DNA of 11,389 bases from JAWWPG01 sp038327385 (GCA_038327385.1 JBBQKY010000077.1:1-11389); one strand, 5' to 3'; positions 1 through 6,342 are shown, counted from the stretch's first letter. Notes: generated by a model not told the origin, from the sequence alone. Made by a program: numbers and translations.

Positions 1-129
1 CTCGTCGGGGCGTCGCGGGAGACCGTCAACAAGGCCCTTGCCGATTTCGCGTCACGGGGATGGCTGCGGCTGGAGGCGCGCTCCGTCGTCATCATGGACG
101 TCGAGCGCCTCGAGCGTCGCGCCCGCTGA
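1..129 (+). CDS. crp: Crp/Fnr-family transcription regulator, C-terminal end only (5' truncated by window)
   Basis: The open frame from base 1 to the TGA at 127-129 encodes 42 residues. They start inside the recognition helix of a winged helix-turn-helix (GASRETVNKALADF), followed by the wing (RGWLRLEARSVVIMD) and an Arg-rich tail. The S-R-E-T-V-N-K-A-L string is typical of actinobacterial Crp/Fnr cAMP-responsive regulators, where this helix reads the DNA half-site. The cyclic-nucleotide domain lies outside the window. Position next to an MBL gene, and the wider order up to ponA2, match the crp locus of Mycobacterium (Rv3676) as I remember it. The fragment could belong to another Crp/Fnr member, but context favours Crp. 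Confidence 0.85.
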   Translation, partial: LVGASRETVNKALADFASRGWLRLEARSVVIMDVERLERRAR

Positions 130-141
130 GCCGCGCGACGC
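114..141. terminator. Hairpin at the convergent crp / MBL gene ends
   Basis: GCGTCGCGC (114-122) and GCGCGACGC (133-141) are perfect 9-bp inverted repeats around a 10-nt loop that contains the crp stop codon. A further CGA/TCG pairing is possible outside a 2-nt bulge. The MBL stop lies 7 nt beyond. A strong GC stem without a U-tract between convergent genes fits an actinobacterial bidirectional terminator. Confidence 0.6.
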
Positions 142-147
142 ACTCGG

Positions 148-930
148 TCAGGTCGGGTCTGTCGCCTGCAGGTAGTCCAGCTGAGCGCGGACGCTGAGCT
201 CGGCGGCCGGCCAGAGGCGCTCGTCGACGTCGGCATAGACGGCGCGTACGACGTCCATCGGCCGGGTGGCGCCTGCGGCCCGCGCCTGCCGCACCTGCTC
301 CAGCCGCTCGGCGCGATGCGCCAGGTAGTAGTCCACCGTCGTGAGCGCGTCGCTCAGCACAGGTCCGTGACCCGGCCAGATGACGTCGATCTGGTGGCCC
401 TCCGCCAGGTCGCGCAGGCGCCTCAGCGAGCCCAGATAGTCGTCGAGCCGTCCGTCCGGGTGGGCCACCACCGTCGTACCCCTGCCGAGCACGGTGTCCC
501 CGGTCAGCACCGCCCGGTCTGCGAGGACCAGGAAGCTGAGCGAGTCCCCCGTATGGCCGGGCGTGGCGACGACCCGCACCTCCAGCCCGTCGACCTCGAC
601 AACGTCGCCGTCGTGCAGCCCCTCGTCGCCGTACCCGAATGCCGGGTCGAGCGCTCGCACTCCGCAGCCCTTGCGCTCCGCGAAGGTCCGGGCTCCCTCG
701 CTGTGGTCGGCATGGCCATGAGTGAGGAGTACGGCGGCCACGTCGCCGGCGGCGTCCCCGACCGCGGTCAGGTGGCCGGCGTGCAACGGGCCTGGATCGA
801 CGACAAGTGAGCGGCCGGCGGCCCCGGCCCGCAGGACCCAGGTATTCGTACCGTCGAGGGTCATCGGACCCGGGTTGGGCGCGAGGATGCATTGGGCGTG
901 TGCCCCGAAGGCGCCACCCTGCCAGGTCAC
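148..930 (-). CDS. MBL-fold metallo-hydrolase, LACTB2/Rv3677c-like
   Basis: Predicted 260-residue cytoplasmic metallo-beta-lactamase-fold hydrolase with two metal ions. Metal ligands are visible: HGHADH at 71-76 (H71, H73, D75, H76), H126 in TPGHTGD, D145 in LTGDT and H188 in WPGHGP. The C-terminal stretch from about 200 (YYLAHRAERLEQVRQA to the end) resembles the small winged-helix appendix of LACTB2-type proteins. The family includes thioesterases and nucleases, so the substrate is not settled. The GTG start overlaps the NUDIX stop by 4 nt (GTGA), and GGAGG lies 7 nt upstream inside the NUDIX end, so translation is probably coupled. It is the last gene of a four-gene operon and corresponds in position to M. 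tuberculosis Rv3677c. Confidence 0.93.
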   Translation of the reverse strand: MTWQGGAFGAHAQCILAPNPGPMTLDGTNTWVLRAGAAGRSLVVDPGPLHAGHLTAVGDAAGDVAAVLLTHGHADHSEGARTFAERKGCGVRALDPAFGYGDEGLHDGDVVEVDGLEVRVVATPGHTGDSLSFLVLADRAVLTGDTVLGRGTTVVAHPDGRLDDYLGSLRRLRDLAEGHQIDVIWPGHGPVLSDALTTVDYYLAHRAERLEQVRQARAAGATRPMDVVRAVYADVDERLWPAAELSVRAQLDYLQATDPT

Positions 931-1769
931 GTCTCAACCTCCGGAGGCAACGTCAGCTGGGCCGTGTCGCCGGTGATCTCGACGCCCGGCACCACCGGCA
1001 GGATCCGCCGCTGCGGCGCCGCTCGCCAGACGTCCGCCAGGCTCGACAGCCGCCCGATGTCGCGCACCGTGACGTACGTCGGGGGCAGCATCGCCATGAC
1101 ACCGGAGTCGACTCCCGCCAGCGCATCAGCGGCGGTCATCCACGCCACCTCGTCGGCCTCCCCCGAGACGTCCCTGGTGAGCTGGCCGGCCGGCATCGCC
1201 GCCACGAAGAACCTGGTGTCATAGCGCCGCGGCTCGAACTCCGGGGTGATCCAGTGCGCCCAGGCGGCGAGCAGGTCGGTCCGCAGCACGAGCGCCCGCC
1301 GGTCGAGCAGCTCCGCGAAGGCCAGGCTCCGGTCGACCAGCGCGGCTCGGTCCCGCTCCCACTCGTCGCCCGTCGTGTCGGCGACGACGGTGTCCGCGTC
1401 GGGGCCAGCGAGCAGCACGCCGGACTCCTCGAACGTCTCCCGGACCGCGGCGCACACCAGCGCCCGGGCCAGCGCTTCGTCACACGTCAGGCGCTCGGCC
1501 CACTGGGCAGGGCTCGGCCCGGCCCACCCGACCGCGTGGTCGGAGTCGCGGGGGTCCACGGTGCCCCCGGGAAACGCGTACATCCCAGCGGCGAACGCCA
1601 TGCCGCGATGGCGACGCAGGAGGTAGATTTCGAGCGGGCCACCCTCAGGACCCTCCCGCACCAGCACTACCGTCGCCGCCCCCCGGGGATCCACCGGACG
1701 GCGTCCCTCAGCGAGGAACGTGCGGGCGTGCGCCACGAGCTCCGGCGGAAGGCGCCGGGTGCTGTCCAC
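927..1769 (-). CDS. NUDIX hydrolase, NUDT19-like (possible acyl-CoA diphosphatase)
   Basis: 280-residue NUDIX-fold protein. The Nudix box is split: FPGG lies at 66-69, but the catalytic helix RETFEESG is at 110-117, about 27 residues further away than in MutT-type enzymes. An insertion at this place is characteristic of the NUDT19 group, some members of which cleave CoA or acyl-CoA to 3',5'-ADP and phosphopantetheine. The preceding LLRRHRGMAFAAGMYAFPGG resembles that group. The GTG at 1769 is chosen because the reading frame runs much further upstream only by overlapping the RidA gene. It leaves a 2-nt gap after the RidA stop, with GAGG 10 nt upstream. The last codons carry the ribosome site for the MBL gene. 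Substrate assignment is inferred from family resemblance. Confidence 0.88.
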   Translation of the reverse strand: MDSTRRLPPELVAHARTFLAEGRRPVDPRGAATVVLVREGPEGGPLEIYLLRRHRGMAFAAGMYAFPGGTVDPRDSDHAVGWAGPSPAQWAERLTCDEALARALVCAAVRETFEESGVLLAGPDADTVVADTTGDEWERDRAALVDRSLAFAELLDRRALVLRTDLLAAWAHWITPEFEPRRYDTRFFVAAMPAGQLTRDVSGEADEVAWMTAADALAGVDSGVMAMLPPTYVTVRDIGRLSSLADVWRAAPQRRILPVVPGVEITGDTAQLTLPPEVET

Positions 1770-1771
1770 GG

Positions 1772-2233
1772 TCAGCGGACCTCGACCACCATCTCGACCT
1801 CGACGGGCGCATCGAGCGGCAGCGCCGCCGCACCGACCGCCGACCGCGCATGCTGCCCGGCGTCGGCGAACACCGTGCCGATCAGCTCGCTTGCCCCGTT
1901 GGCGACGCCCGGCTGTCCGGTGAAGTCGGGCGCGCTGGCCACGAACACCACGACCTTCACCACCCGGACGACCTCCGAGAGGTCGCCGACCATGCTCTTG
2001 ACAGCGGCTATCGCGTTCAGGGCGCACTGCTGAGCGCACTCGACCCCCTGCTCGGCGCTGACCTCACCGCCGAGCTTGCCGGTCAGCATCAGCTGGCCGT
2101 CGCGCATGGGGAGCTGCCCGCTCGTGTAGACGTAGCTGCGGCTGCGCACCGCCGGGACATAGGCGGCGAGTGGCGTCGGAACGGTGGGGATGCTCAGTCC
2201 AAGCTCATCCAGCCGCTCCTCGGGCGTCGCCAT
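1772..2233 (-). CDS. RidA (YjgF/YER057c/UK114)-family protein, long subgroup
   Basis: 153 residues, longer than the about 130 of classical RidA and typical of the actinobacterial long subgroup (Rv3678c position). RidA proteins form trimers and hydrolyse reactive enamines/imines released by PLP enzymes. The C-terminal signature is present: R130 in HARSAVGAAALP aligns with the catalytic arginine of E. coli RidA, followed by LDAPVEVEMVVEV with acidic residues near E145/E147. Alanine-rich helix VECAQQCALNAIAAVKS and strand VVKVVVFVAS fit the chorismate-mutase-like fold. The ATG overlaps the DUF4177 stop by one base (TGATG). Whether this subgroup has deaminase activity is unknown. Confidence 0.92.
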   Translation of the reverse strand: MATPEERLDELGLSIPTVPTPLAAYVPAVRSRSYVYTSGQLPMRDGQLMLTGKLGGEVSAEQGVECAQQCALNAIAAVKSMVGDLSEVVRVVKVVVFVASAPDFTGQPGVANGASELIGTVFADAGQHARSAVGAAALPLDAPVEVEMVVEVR

Positions 2234-2388
2234 CAGGCCTTCTCACGCTTGAAGTAGGCGACCAGGTTCTCCGGCGTCGGGCCGGGCACGACCTGGACGA
2301 GCTCCCATCCGTCCTGGCCCATGTTGTCGAGGATCTGCTTGGTGACGTGCACCAGCACGGGCACGGTGATGTACTCCCACTTCGTCAT
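2233..2388 (-). CDS. DUF4177 small protein
   Basis: 51-residue protein starting MTKWEYITVPVLVHVTKQILDN and continuing GQDGWELVQVVPGP...VAYFKREKA. The pattern of an N-terminal (K)WEY strand, a helix, GWELV(Q/S)V and a terminal YFKR is the DUF4177 family, whose function is not known. It equals the position of Rv3678A in the M. tuberculosis order. It is the first gene of the minus-strand operon. The start has no clear Shine-Dalgarno site, but TAGAGT ends 7 nt before the ATG, so the message is probably leaderless. A longer upstream extension of this frame would overlap the divergent hydrolase and is rejected. Confidence 0.9.
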   Translation of the reverse strand: MTKWEYITVPVLVHVTKQILDNMGQDGWELVQVVPGPTPENLVAYFKREKA

Positions 2389-2395
2389 GGCGGCG

Positions 2396-2401
2396 ACTCT
2401 A
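2396..2401 (-). promoter_or_regulatory. Putative -10 element of the DUF4177-RidA-NUDIX-MBL operon
   Basis: On the minus strand TAGAGT is followed by 7 nt and then the ATG at 2388. This places the expected transcription start at or next to the start codon, as in leaderless actinobacterial genes. No convincing -35 was seen. It lies only 11 bases from the -10 of the divergent hydrolase gene, so the two promoters may compete for polymerase. Confidence 0.5.
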
Positions 2402-2412
2402 TCGACTGCCGG

Positions 2413-2418
2413 TAGCGT
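2413..2418 (+). promoter_or_regulatory. Putative -10 element of the alpha/beta hydrolase gene
   Basis: TAGCGT is followed by 7 nt and then GTG at 2426, the arrangement of a leaderless gene. It supports choosing this GTG over the ATG at 2444, which has no recognisable ribosome site. No good -35 match was seen. Confidence 0.45.
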
Positions 2419-2425
2419 CGGCTCC

Positions 2426-3259
2426 GTGGATCCACGCGATGTCATGAAGCGGCCCGCGCCGGGCCCGGATCTCGTGCTCCGGTACGGCGACCACCGCGAC
2501 GCCGTGATCGACGTGTTCCTGCCGCCACCGGGACCGCGGGCGCAGGCGCAGGCGCCGAAGGCGGAGACGGCGCCGCTGGTGGTCGTGCTGCACGGCGGCT
2601 TCTGGCGCGAGGAGTACGACCGGACCCACCTTCGCCCACTCGCCGAGGCGCTGGCGCAGGCCGGCTCGGCGGTCGCGACTCCTGAGTACCGCCGTGGCGC
2701 TGGTAGCTGGCCGGCGATGAGCCTCGATGTCGAAGCGGCGCTTCGCGACGTACGCGGGCTCGTTGACCAAGCGGCGGCCGGAAGCATCGACGCCGCCGCG
2801 CCTGTCGTGCTGGCCGGTCACTCGGCCGGCGGGCACCTCGCACTGTGGAGTGGGCTGCGGGCGAGGCCCGCCGTCGTACGCCGGATCGTCGCGCTGGCAC
2901 CGGTGTCCGATGTCTTCTATGCGGCTCGGACCGGCATGGGCGGCAACGCGGCTCAGGACCTGCTGGGCGGCGAACCGGAGGAAGTGCCGGCTGCCTACGC
3001 CGAGGCGGACGTGGTGCGGCTGCTCCCGGGCCTGGTGCCGATCTGCCTCGTCCAGGGCGATGCCGACAAACAGGTGACCGTCGCCATGAACCGCCAGCTG
3101 GCCGAGACCGCCTCGGCCGGCAGGGCAAGCAGGGCAGGCACTGGCTTCGAGTACGTCGAACTCCGGGGGGCCGACCACTTCGCCCTCATCGACCCGCTCT
3201 CCGATGCCTGGCCTACCGTCGCTCGCGCCCTAACCCTCCCGATTCGTCTGCGTTCCTGA
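2426..3259 (+). CDS. Alpha/beta hydrolase (esterase / kynurenine-formamidase-like)
   Basis: 277 residues from GTG 2426 (271 if ATG 2444 is used). Features in order: oxyanion-hole motif HGGFW (56-60), YRRGAGSWPAMSLDVEAAL typical of the BD-FAE/formamidase-like group, nucleophile elbow GHSAG with S133, likely acid D214 in GDADKQV, and base H251 in GADHFALIDP. A Ser-Asp-His triad is therefore complete. No signal peptide or membrane segment is seen, so it is probably cytoplasmic. It is transcribed divergently from the DUF4177 operon and convergently with the sigma/partner genes. Substrate cannot be told; a carboxylesterase or arylformamidase are both possible. I do not recall a counterpart between Rv3678A and Rv3679 in M. 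tuberculosis. Confidence 0.9.
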   Translation: MDPRDVMKRPAPGPDLVLRYGDHRDAVIDVFLPPPGPRAQAQAPKAETAPLVVVLHGGFWREEYDRTHLRPLAEALAQAGSAVATPEYRRGAGSWPAMSLDVEAALRDVRGLVDQAAAGSIDAAAPVVLAGHSAGGHLALWSGLRARPAVVRRIVALAPVSDVFYAARTGMGGNAAQDLLGGEPEEVPAAYAEADVVRLLPGLVPICLVQGDADKQVTVAMNRQLAETASAGRASRAGTGFEYVELRGADHFALIDPLSDAWPTVARALTLPIRLRS

Positions 3260-3292
3260 CTGGTTCGACCACCGGGCAACCCCAGACGAATC
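3241..3292. terminator. Perfect 10-bp inverted repeat across two convergent gene ends
   Basis: GATTCGTCTG (3241-3250) and CAGACGAATC (3283-3292) are exact reverse complements with a 32-nt interval. The repeat covers the last codons of the hydrolase gene on one side and reaches the stop codon of the minus-strand gene (3291-3293) on the other. The long loop contains a small hairpin around TGGTTCGACCA. A bidirectional terminator is the simplest reading. There is no U-tract. Confidence 0.5.
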
Positions 3293-4151
3293 AAGGGCCA
3301 GTCGTTGTCGGCTGTGTCGGACTCGCCGTCGGTGCCAGCGCGAAGCCTGGGACCGATTGCTGCCGATCGAGGTAGAGCTGGTACGTCTTGGCCCCGACGG
3401 CAGGGTCCCTCAGGATCTTCTCGGCTACTCGGCTGAGCGTTGCGGCTTCTCCCGTGAAGGGCTCGAATGCGGTTGCCTGCACGCTGAGGAACGAGTGACG
3501 GCGGTCCGCGAGTGCGGAGAGGTTCATGTTCCTCTCCTTCGTACCAGGCTTCCCCGCCGTCGTCAGGTCCAGCCGCAGCACCCCCCCGTGTGGAAGAGCT
3601 TCGATTTGGCAGACCTCGGTGATCCCCGCTGTCGAGCGGTTTCGACCGCTGCAGTCGAGCGGAGGAAAATCCTTCGGAAGCGGCTGAACACCTACAGAGA
3701 AGGTCAACAATAAGTCGTTCGGTTGCGTCGTCCAGTGCGTCTTGAATTGGTCGTAGATGCCAGCACCACCATGAGAAGTTTGCCCCTCCACATGCTCCAC
3801 TTTGAGGGTTGACGGGAAATGCGCGATGACGGCGGCCGCGAACGCGCGTGGGTTCGACGGGACGAGCTGCTCGACATTGGACGGGTGGGCTGGTCCTGAG
3901 CTGTTGTCCTCGAAAAGGCCGCCCTGGAGTCCCAGCGCACCGGCGATGGTGATCACCGCGAGCCCGGCCACACCTGCTGCTCCCTGCTGGATGCGCCTGC
4001 GTCGTTGCATACGCTGCCCGGCCGCAGTGCCTGCCCCGACAAGCGACGCCACGTCGAGGTGCAGGTCGCCGACGGCGCTCTCGAAGCGCTTGCGAACCAA
4101 GGTCTCAGTCGCGTCCATCGATGCTCCCGTCCCAGCTCCCGGGGTCGTCAT
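3291..4151 (-). CDS. Single-pass membrane protein coupled to the sigma factor, possible anti-sigma factor
   Basis: 286 residues with no family I can name. Layout: an N-terminal cytoplasmic part (1-55) ending in a basic run QRRRRIQQ, one hydrophobic segment at about 57-79, then an extracytoplasmic domain with two cysteines (C167, C181) that could form a disulfide, and a Pro/Thr-rich tail. There is no zinc HxxxCxxC anti-sigma motif. The ATG overlaps the sigma stop by 4 nt (ATGA) with AGGAGG 7 nt upstream, so the two are translated together. That coupling and topology are those of membrane-bound partners of SigE-family ECF factors, hence the anti-sigma guess; a co-regulated lipid- or wall-associated protein is the alternative. 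Base composition is lower in GC than neighbours and codon 147 is TTA. Confidence 0.75.
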   Translation of the reverse strand: MTTPGAGTGASMDATETLVRKRFESAVGDLHLDVASLVGAGTAAGQRMQRRRRIQQGAAGVAGLAVITIAGALGLQGGLFEDNSSGPAHPSNVEQLVPSNPRAFAAAVIAHFPSTLKVEHVEGQTSHGGAGIYDQFKTHWTTQPNDLLLTFSVGVQPLPKDFPPLDCSGRNRSTAGITEVCQIEALPHGGVLRLDLTTAGKPGTKERNMNLSALADRRHSFLSVQATAFEPFTGEAATLSRVAEKILRDPAVGAKTYQLYLDRQQSVPGFALAPTASPTQPTTTGP

Positions 4152-4657
4152 GAGGTTGCCTCCTGTCGAGGTGCCGAGATGTCTCTCAGCTTCGCCATCG
4201 CGCGCGACGACTTCGTTCGTACTGCAGCCTCACTGAGGCCGGTCTGCCGCGACGTCTCCGCAACACTTTGGTCTTCCCAGTACCGGAGTACGACGATGCT
4301 GCGGTCGTCTTTGTCCAGCGAGGCGAGTGCCGCGAAGAGGTCCATCCGCAGGTCCGAGTCCCGGCCCGATGTTCCGGGGTCCGTCACTACCTCTGTTGGC
4401 ATCTCGGAGTTGCGTCGCACTCGCCGGTGCGAGAGGAACGTCTTGGTCAACGTGCCACGCGCGTACGCCTCCCAGCTGTCAGCCTTCCGCACTCTGGGCC
4501 AGGCCACGTACAGCTTGGCAAGCGTCGTCTGCACCAGATCTTCGGCAAGATGCCAGTCACCGCACAGCAGGAGCGCGCTGCGAAACAGCCGCGGTGTTAT
4601 CACCGAGGCGAACTCGGTGAACTCTTGCTGCGCCTCACGGCTGGCGGTGCCAATCAT
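4148..4657 (-). CDS. ECF RNA polymerase sigma factor, SigE family
   Basis: 169 residues with two sigma domains and no others. Region 2 spans about 11-81 (FRSALLLCGDWHLAEDLVQTTLAKLY, then DSWEAYARGTLTKTFLSHRRVRR), which binds the polymerase clamp and the -10. Region 4 spans about 106-159 (LASLDKDDRSIVVLRYWEDQSVAETSRQTGLSEAAVRTKSSRAMAKLRD), a helix-turn-helix for the -35. The wording matches the actinobacterial SigE-like ECF family. The ATG has a nearby purine run (GGGGA, 4 nt away). The next gene overlaps and encodes a one-TM protein that may hold it inactive. An ECF-type promoter lies just upstream, so autoregulation is likely. The signal sensed is not known. Confidence 0.92.
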   Translation of the reverse strand: MIGTASREAQQEFTEFASVITPRLFRSALLLCGDWHLAEDLVQTTLAKLYVAWPRVRKADSWEAYARGTLTKTFLSHRRVRRNSEMPTEVVTDPGTSGRDSDLRMDLFAALASLDKDDRSIVVLRYWEDQSVAETSRQTGLSEAAVRTKSSRAMAKLRDISAPRQEATS

Positions 4658-4686
4658 GAATTCCCCGCTTTGGGTATCATGCCCTG

Positions 4687-4717
4687 TAGACGCGCTATCG
4701 CACCTTCAGCGTTACAC
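4687..4717 (-). promoter_or_regulatory. ECF-type promoter for the sigma gene (probable autoregulation)
   Basis: On the minus strand GTGTAAC (4711-4717) is followed by 18 nt and CGTCTA (4687-4692). This resembles the ECF consensus of an AAC-containing -35 and a CGTC -10, here with -35 GTAAC rather than GGAAC. The 5' leader would be about 20-25 nt. The match rests on short motifs. Confidence 0.4.
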
Positions 4718-4734
4718 ATGAGCAGCCAGCTCAT
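4718..4734. promoter_or_regulatory. Interrupted palindrome upstream of the sigma promoter
   Basis: ATGAGC (4718-4723), 5 nt, GCTCAT (4729-4734): perfect 6-bp arms, directly abutting the putative -35 of the sigma gene, and overlapped by an AT-rich palindrome CATTAATG (4732-4739). It could be an activator or repressor site. It could also be part of the scoB 3' end. Confidence 0.3.
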
Positions 4735-4801
4735 TAATGTCACGACCGGACATCGGTTGACCCGCGAGATCGTGGACCCCGGCAGACGCAGGGCTTCGGG
4801 C

Positions 4802-4813
4802 GGGCGGTCGCCC
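4802..4813 (-). terminator. Weak hairpin directly after scoB
   Basis: On the minus strand GGGC-GACC-GCCC begins at the last base of the scoB stop codon. The stem is only 4 bp with no U-tract, so termination is uncertain. Some read-through of scoAB transcription into the sigma gene about 155 nt further on is possible. Confidence 0.25.
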
Positions 4814-5454
4814 TACGGGGAGAGCGCCAGCGTCAGGGCGGGCTCGGTCTTGTCGCGGACCTCGTCCACGGACACGTCCGGCGCCAGCTCCCGCAGCACC
4901 AGCCCCTCGGCGGACACGTCGATGACCGCGAGGTCGGTGATGATGCGCTGCACCACCCCCAGCCCGGTGAAGGGCAGCGAGCACTGATTGACGATCTTGT
5001 ACGACCCGTCGCGGGCCACGTGCTCCATCAAGACGATGACCCGCTTGGCGCCGTGGACGAGGTCCATCGCCCCGCCCATCCCCTTGACCATCTTGCCGGG
5101 GATCATCCAGTTGGCGATGTCGCCGCCGGCCGAGACCTGCATGGCGCCGAGGATCGCCGCATCCACCTTGCCGCCGCGGATCATCCCGAACGAGGTCGCC
5201 GAGTCGAAGAAGGCGGCGCCGGGACGCAGCGTCACCGTCTCCTTGCCCGCGTTGATGAGGTCAGCGTCCTCCTCGCCGTCGATCGGGTACGCGCCGACGC
5301 CGAGGATGCCGTTCTCGGACTGCAGCACGATCTCGACGTCGTCCGGCACGTAGTTCGGCACGAGGGTCGGCAGCCCGATGCCGAGGTTGACGTAGGCGCC
5401 GTCCTCGAGCTCCGACGCAGCTCGCGCCGCCATCTGCTCTCGGGTCCAGGCCAT
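4813..5454 (-). CDS. scoB: 3-oxoacid CoA-transferase subunit B
   Basis: 213 residues, the usual size of a bacterial beta subunit. It moves CoA between succinyl-CoA and a 3-oxoacid such as acetoacetate. The catalytic glutamate that forms the glutamyl-CoA thioester is E47 in the SENG motif (46-49), followed by ILGVGAYP. Other family blocks seen are NLGIGLPTLVPNY (23-35), INAGKETVTLRPGAAFFDSATSFGMIRGGKVD and KMVKGMGGAMDLV. The ATG overlaps the scoA stop by one base (TGATG). The close relative PcaJ (3-oxoadipate transferase) cannot be excluded, but no aromatic-degradation genes are near. Base composition fits the rest of the window. Confidence 0.93.
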   Translation of the reverse strand: MAWTREQMAARAASELEDGAYVNLGIGLPTLVPNYVPDDVEIVLQSENGILGVGAYPIDGEEDADLINAGKETVTLRPGAAFFDSATSFGMIRGGKVDAAILGAMQVSAGGDIANWMIPGKMVKGMGGAMDLVHGAKRVIVLMEHVARDGSYKIVNQCSLPFTGLGVVQRIITDLAVIDVSAEGLVLRELAPDVSVDEVRDKTEPALTLALSP

Positions 5455-6251
5455 CAGCTCGCGCCCACCTTTCCGGCACTTTCCCGGGGGCGCACGGTTC
5501 GCTTCTCGATCCGCTTCTCGGCCGCCTGCTCAGGCGTTAGCGCAACTACCCGCTGCACATAGACACCGGGCAGATGAACGTCGTTCGGGGCCAGCTCGCC
5601 GGGCTCGACCAGCTCCTCGACCTCCGCGATCGTCGTACGCCCGGCCATCGCGCACAGCGGGTTGAAGTTGCGCGCCGAGTCCCGGAAGACCAGGTTGCCG
5701 TGCCGGTCGCCGCGCCACGCGCGCACCAGCGCGAAGTCCGTGATGATCGCCCGCTCGAGTACGAAGGTATGCGGGCCGTCCGCCGTCTCGAACTCCTGAG
5801 TGTCCTTCGGCGGGCTCGCCACCACCACGTTGCCGCGGTCGTCGTACCGCCAGGGCAGGCCCCCATCGGCGACCAGCGTGCCGACCCCGGTTGCCGTGTA
5901 GAACGCCGGGATCCCCGCGCCGCCGGCCCGCAACCGCTCGGCAAGCGTGCCCTGCGGCGTCAGCTCCACCTCCAGCTCCCCGTGCAGGTACTGGCGCTCG
6001 AACTCCTTGTTCTCCCCCACGTACGACGACACCATCCGCCTGATCCGCTTGGCACGCAGGAGCAGGCCGAGCCCCCACTCGTCAACCCCGCAGTTGTTGG
6101 AGACCGCCTCGAGATCGTCGACCCCTGCATCCAGCACCGCCTGGATCAGCACGCTGGGAATCCCGCACAGACCGAACCCGCCGACCGCCAGCGACGAGCC
6201 GCTGCCGACGTCGGCGACGGCCTCAGCGGCGCTCCCGACCACCTTGTCCAC
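5454..6251 (-). CDS. scoA: 3-oxoacid CoA-transferase subunit A
   Basis: 265 residues, slightly longer than many alpha subunits because of a charged C-terminal tail (EKRIEKRTVRPRESAGKVGAS). Family motifs: SLAVGGFGLCGIP (20-32), SNNCGVDEWGLGLL (51-64), YLHGELEVELTPQGTLAERLRAGGAGIPAFYT (88-119) and FRDSARNFNPLCAMAGRTTIAEVEELVEPG (189-218). With ScoB it forms the enzyme used in ketone-body or short-chain 3-oxoacid use. The GTG at 6251 is the start because the conserved domain begins within 5 residues. There is no clear ribosome site, but TAGGTT ends 6 nt upstream, suggesting a leaderless message. It is divergent from bagA. Confidence 0.93.
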   Translation of the reverse strand: MDKVVGSAAEAVADVGSGSSLAVGGFGLCGIPSVLIQAVLDAGVDDLEAVSNNCGVDEWGLGLLLRAKRIRRMVSSYVGENKEFERQYLHGELEVELTPQGTLAERLRAGGAGIPAFYTATGVGTLVADGGLPWRYDDRGNVVVASPPKDTQEFETADGPHTFVLERAIITDFALVRAWRGDRHGNLVFRDSARNFNPLCAMAGRTTIAEVEELVEPGELAPNDVHLPGVYVQRVVALTPEQAAEKRIEKRTVRPRESAGKVGAS

Positions 6252-6257
6252 GCGAGC

Positions 6258-6288
6258 AACCTACTGCAGCCGGCGTAGACCCTTTCAC
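6258..6288 (-). promoter_or_regulatory. Putative scoAB promoter
   Basis: On the minus strand GTGAAA (6283-6288) matches TTGACA at 4 of 6 positions, followed by 19 nt and TAGGTT (6258-6263), 6 nt before the GTG start. The -10 spacing implies a leaderless or nearly leaderless transcript. Confidence 0.4.
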
Positions 6289-6315
6289 GCCTCCCGACCA
6301 CCCGGCTGCCGGGGC

Positions 6316-6341
6316 CGAAGCGTGGGCCGGTAAACGCTTCG
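6316..6341. promoter_or_regulatory. Inverted repeat, candidate operator between scoA and bagA
   Basis: CGAAGCGT (6316-6323), 10 nt, ACGCTTCG (6334-6341): perfect 8-bp arms. The site ends one base before the putative bagA -10 and covers the expected -35 zone. That location would suit a repressor of bagAB, or a shared regulator of both divergent transcripts. It does not resemble a known site I can name. Confidence 0.45.
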
Positions 6342-6342
6342 C

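Noticed and set aside
92..937. 281-residue minus-strand frame overlapping the MBL gene
   Set aside because: The alternative frame with HxHxDH and all metal ligands is clearly the gene; this one is Arg/Gly-rich without motifs.
807..2033. Long plus-strand open frame opposite the MBL, NUDIX and RidA genes
   Set aside because: It is antisense to three genes with clear catalytic motifs. Its protein is Arg/Pro-rich low-complexity, as expected from GC-biased shadow frames.
1770..2039. N-terminal extension of the NUDIX protein into the RidA gene
   Set aside because: The extra 90 residues are Arg/Gly-rich and lie wholly over RidA coding sequence. GTG 1769 gives a normal family length.
2321..2425. 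Upstream start for the alpha/beta hydrolase
   Set aside because: It would overlap the DUF4177 gene and its promoter, and the added residues have no family counterpart.
4718..4740. Attachment site or insertion boundary at the palindromes beside the sigma gene
   Set aside because: There is no integrase, transposase, tRNA or matching direct repeat on the other side of the insert.
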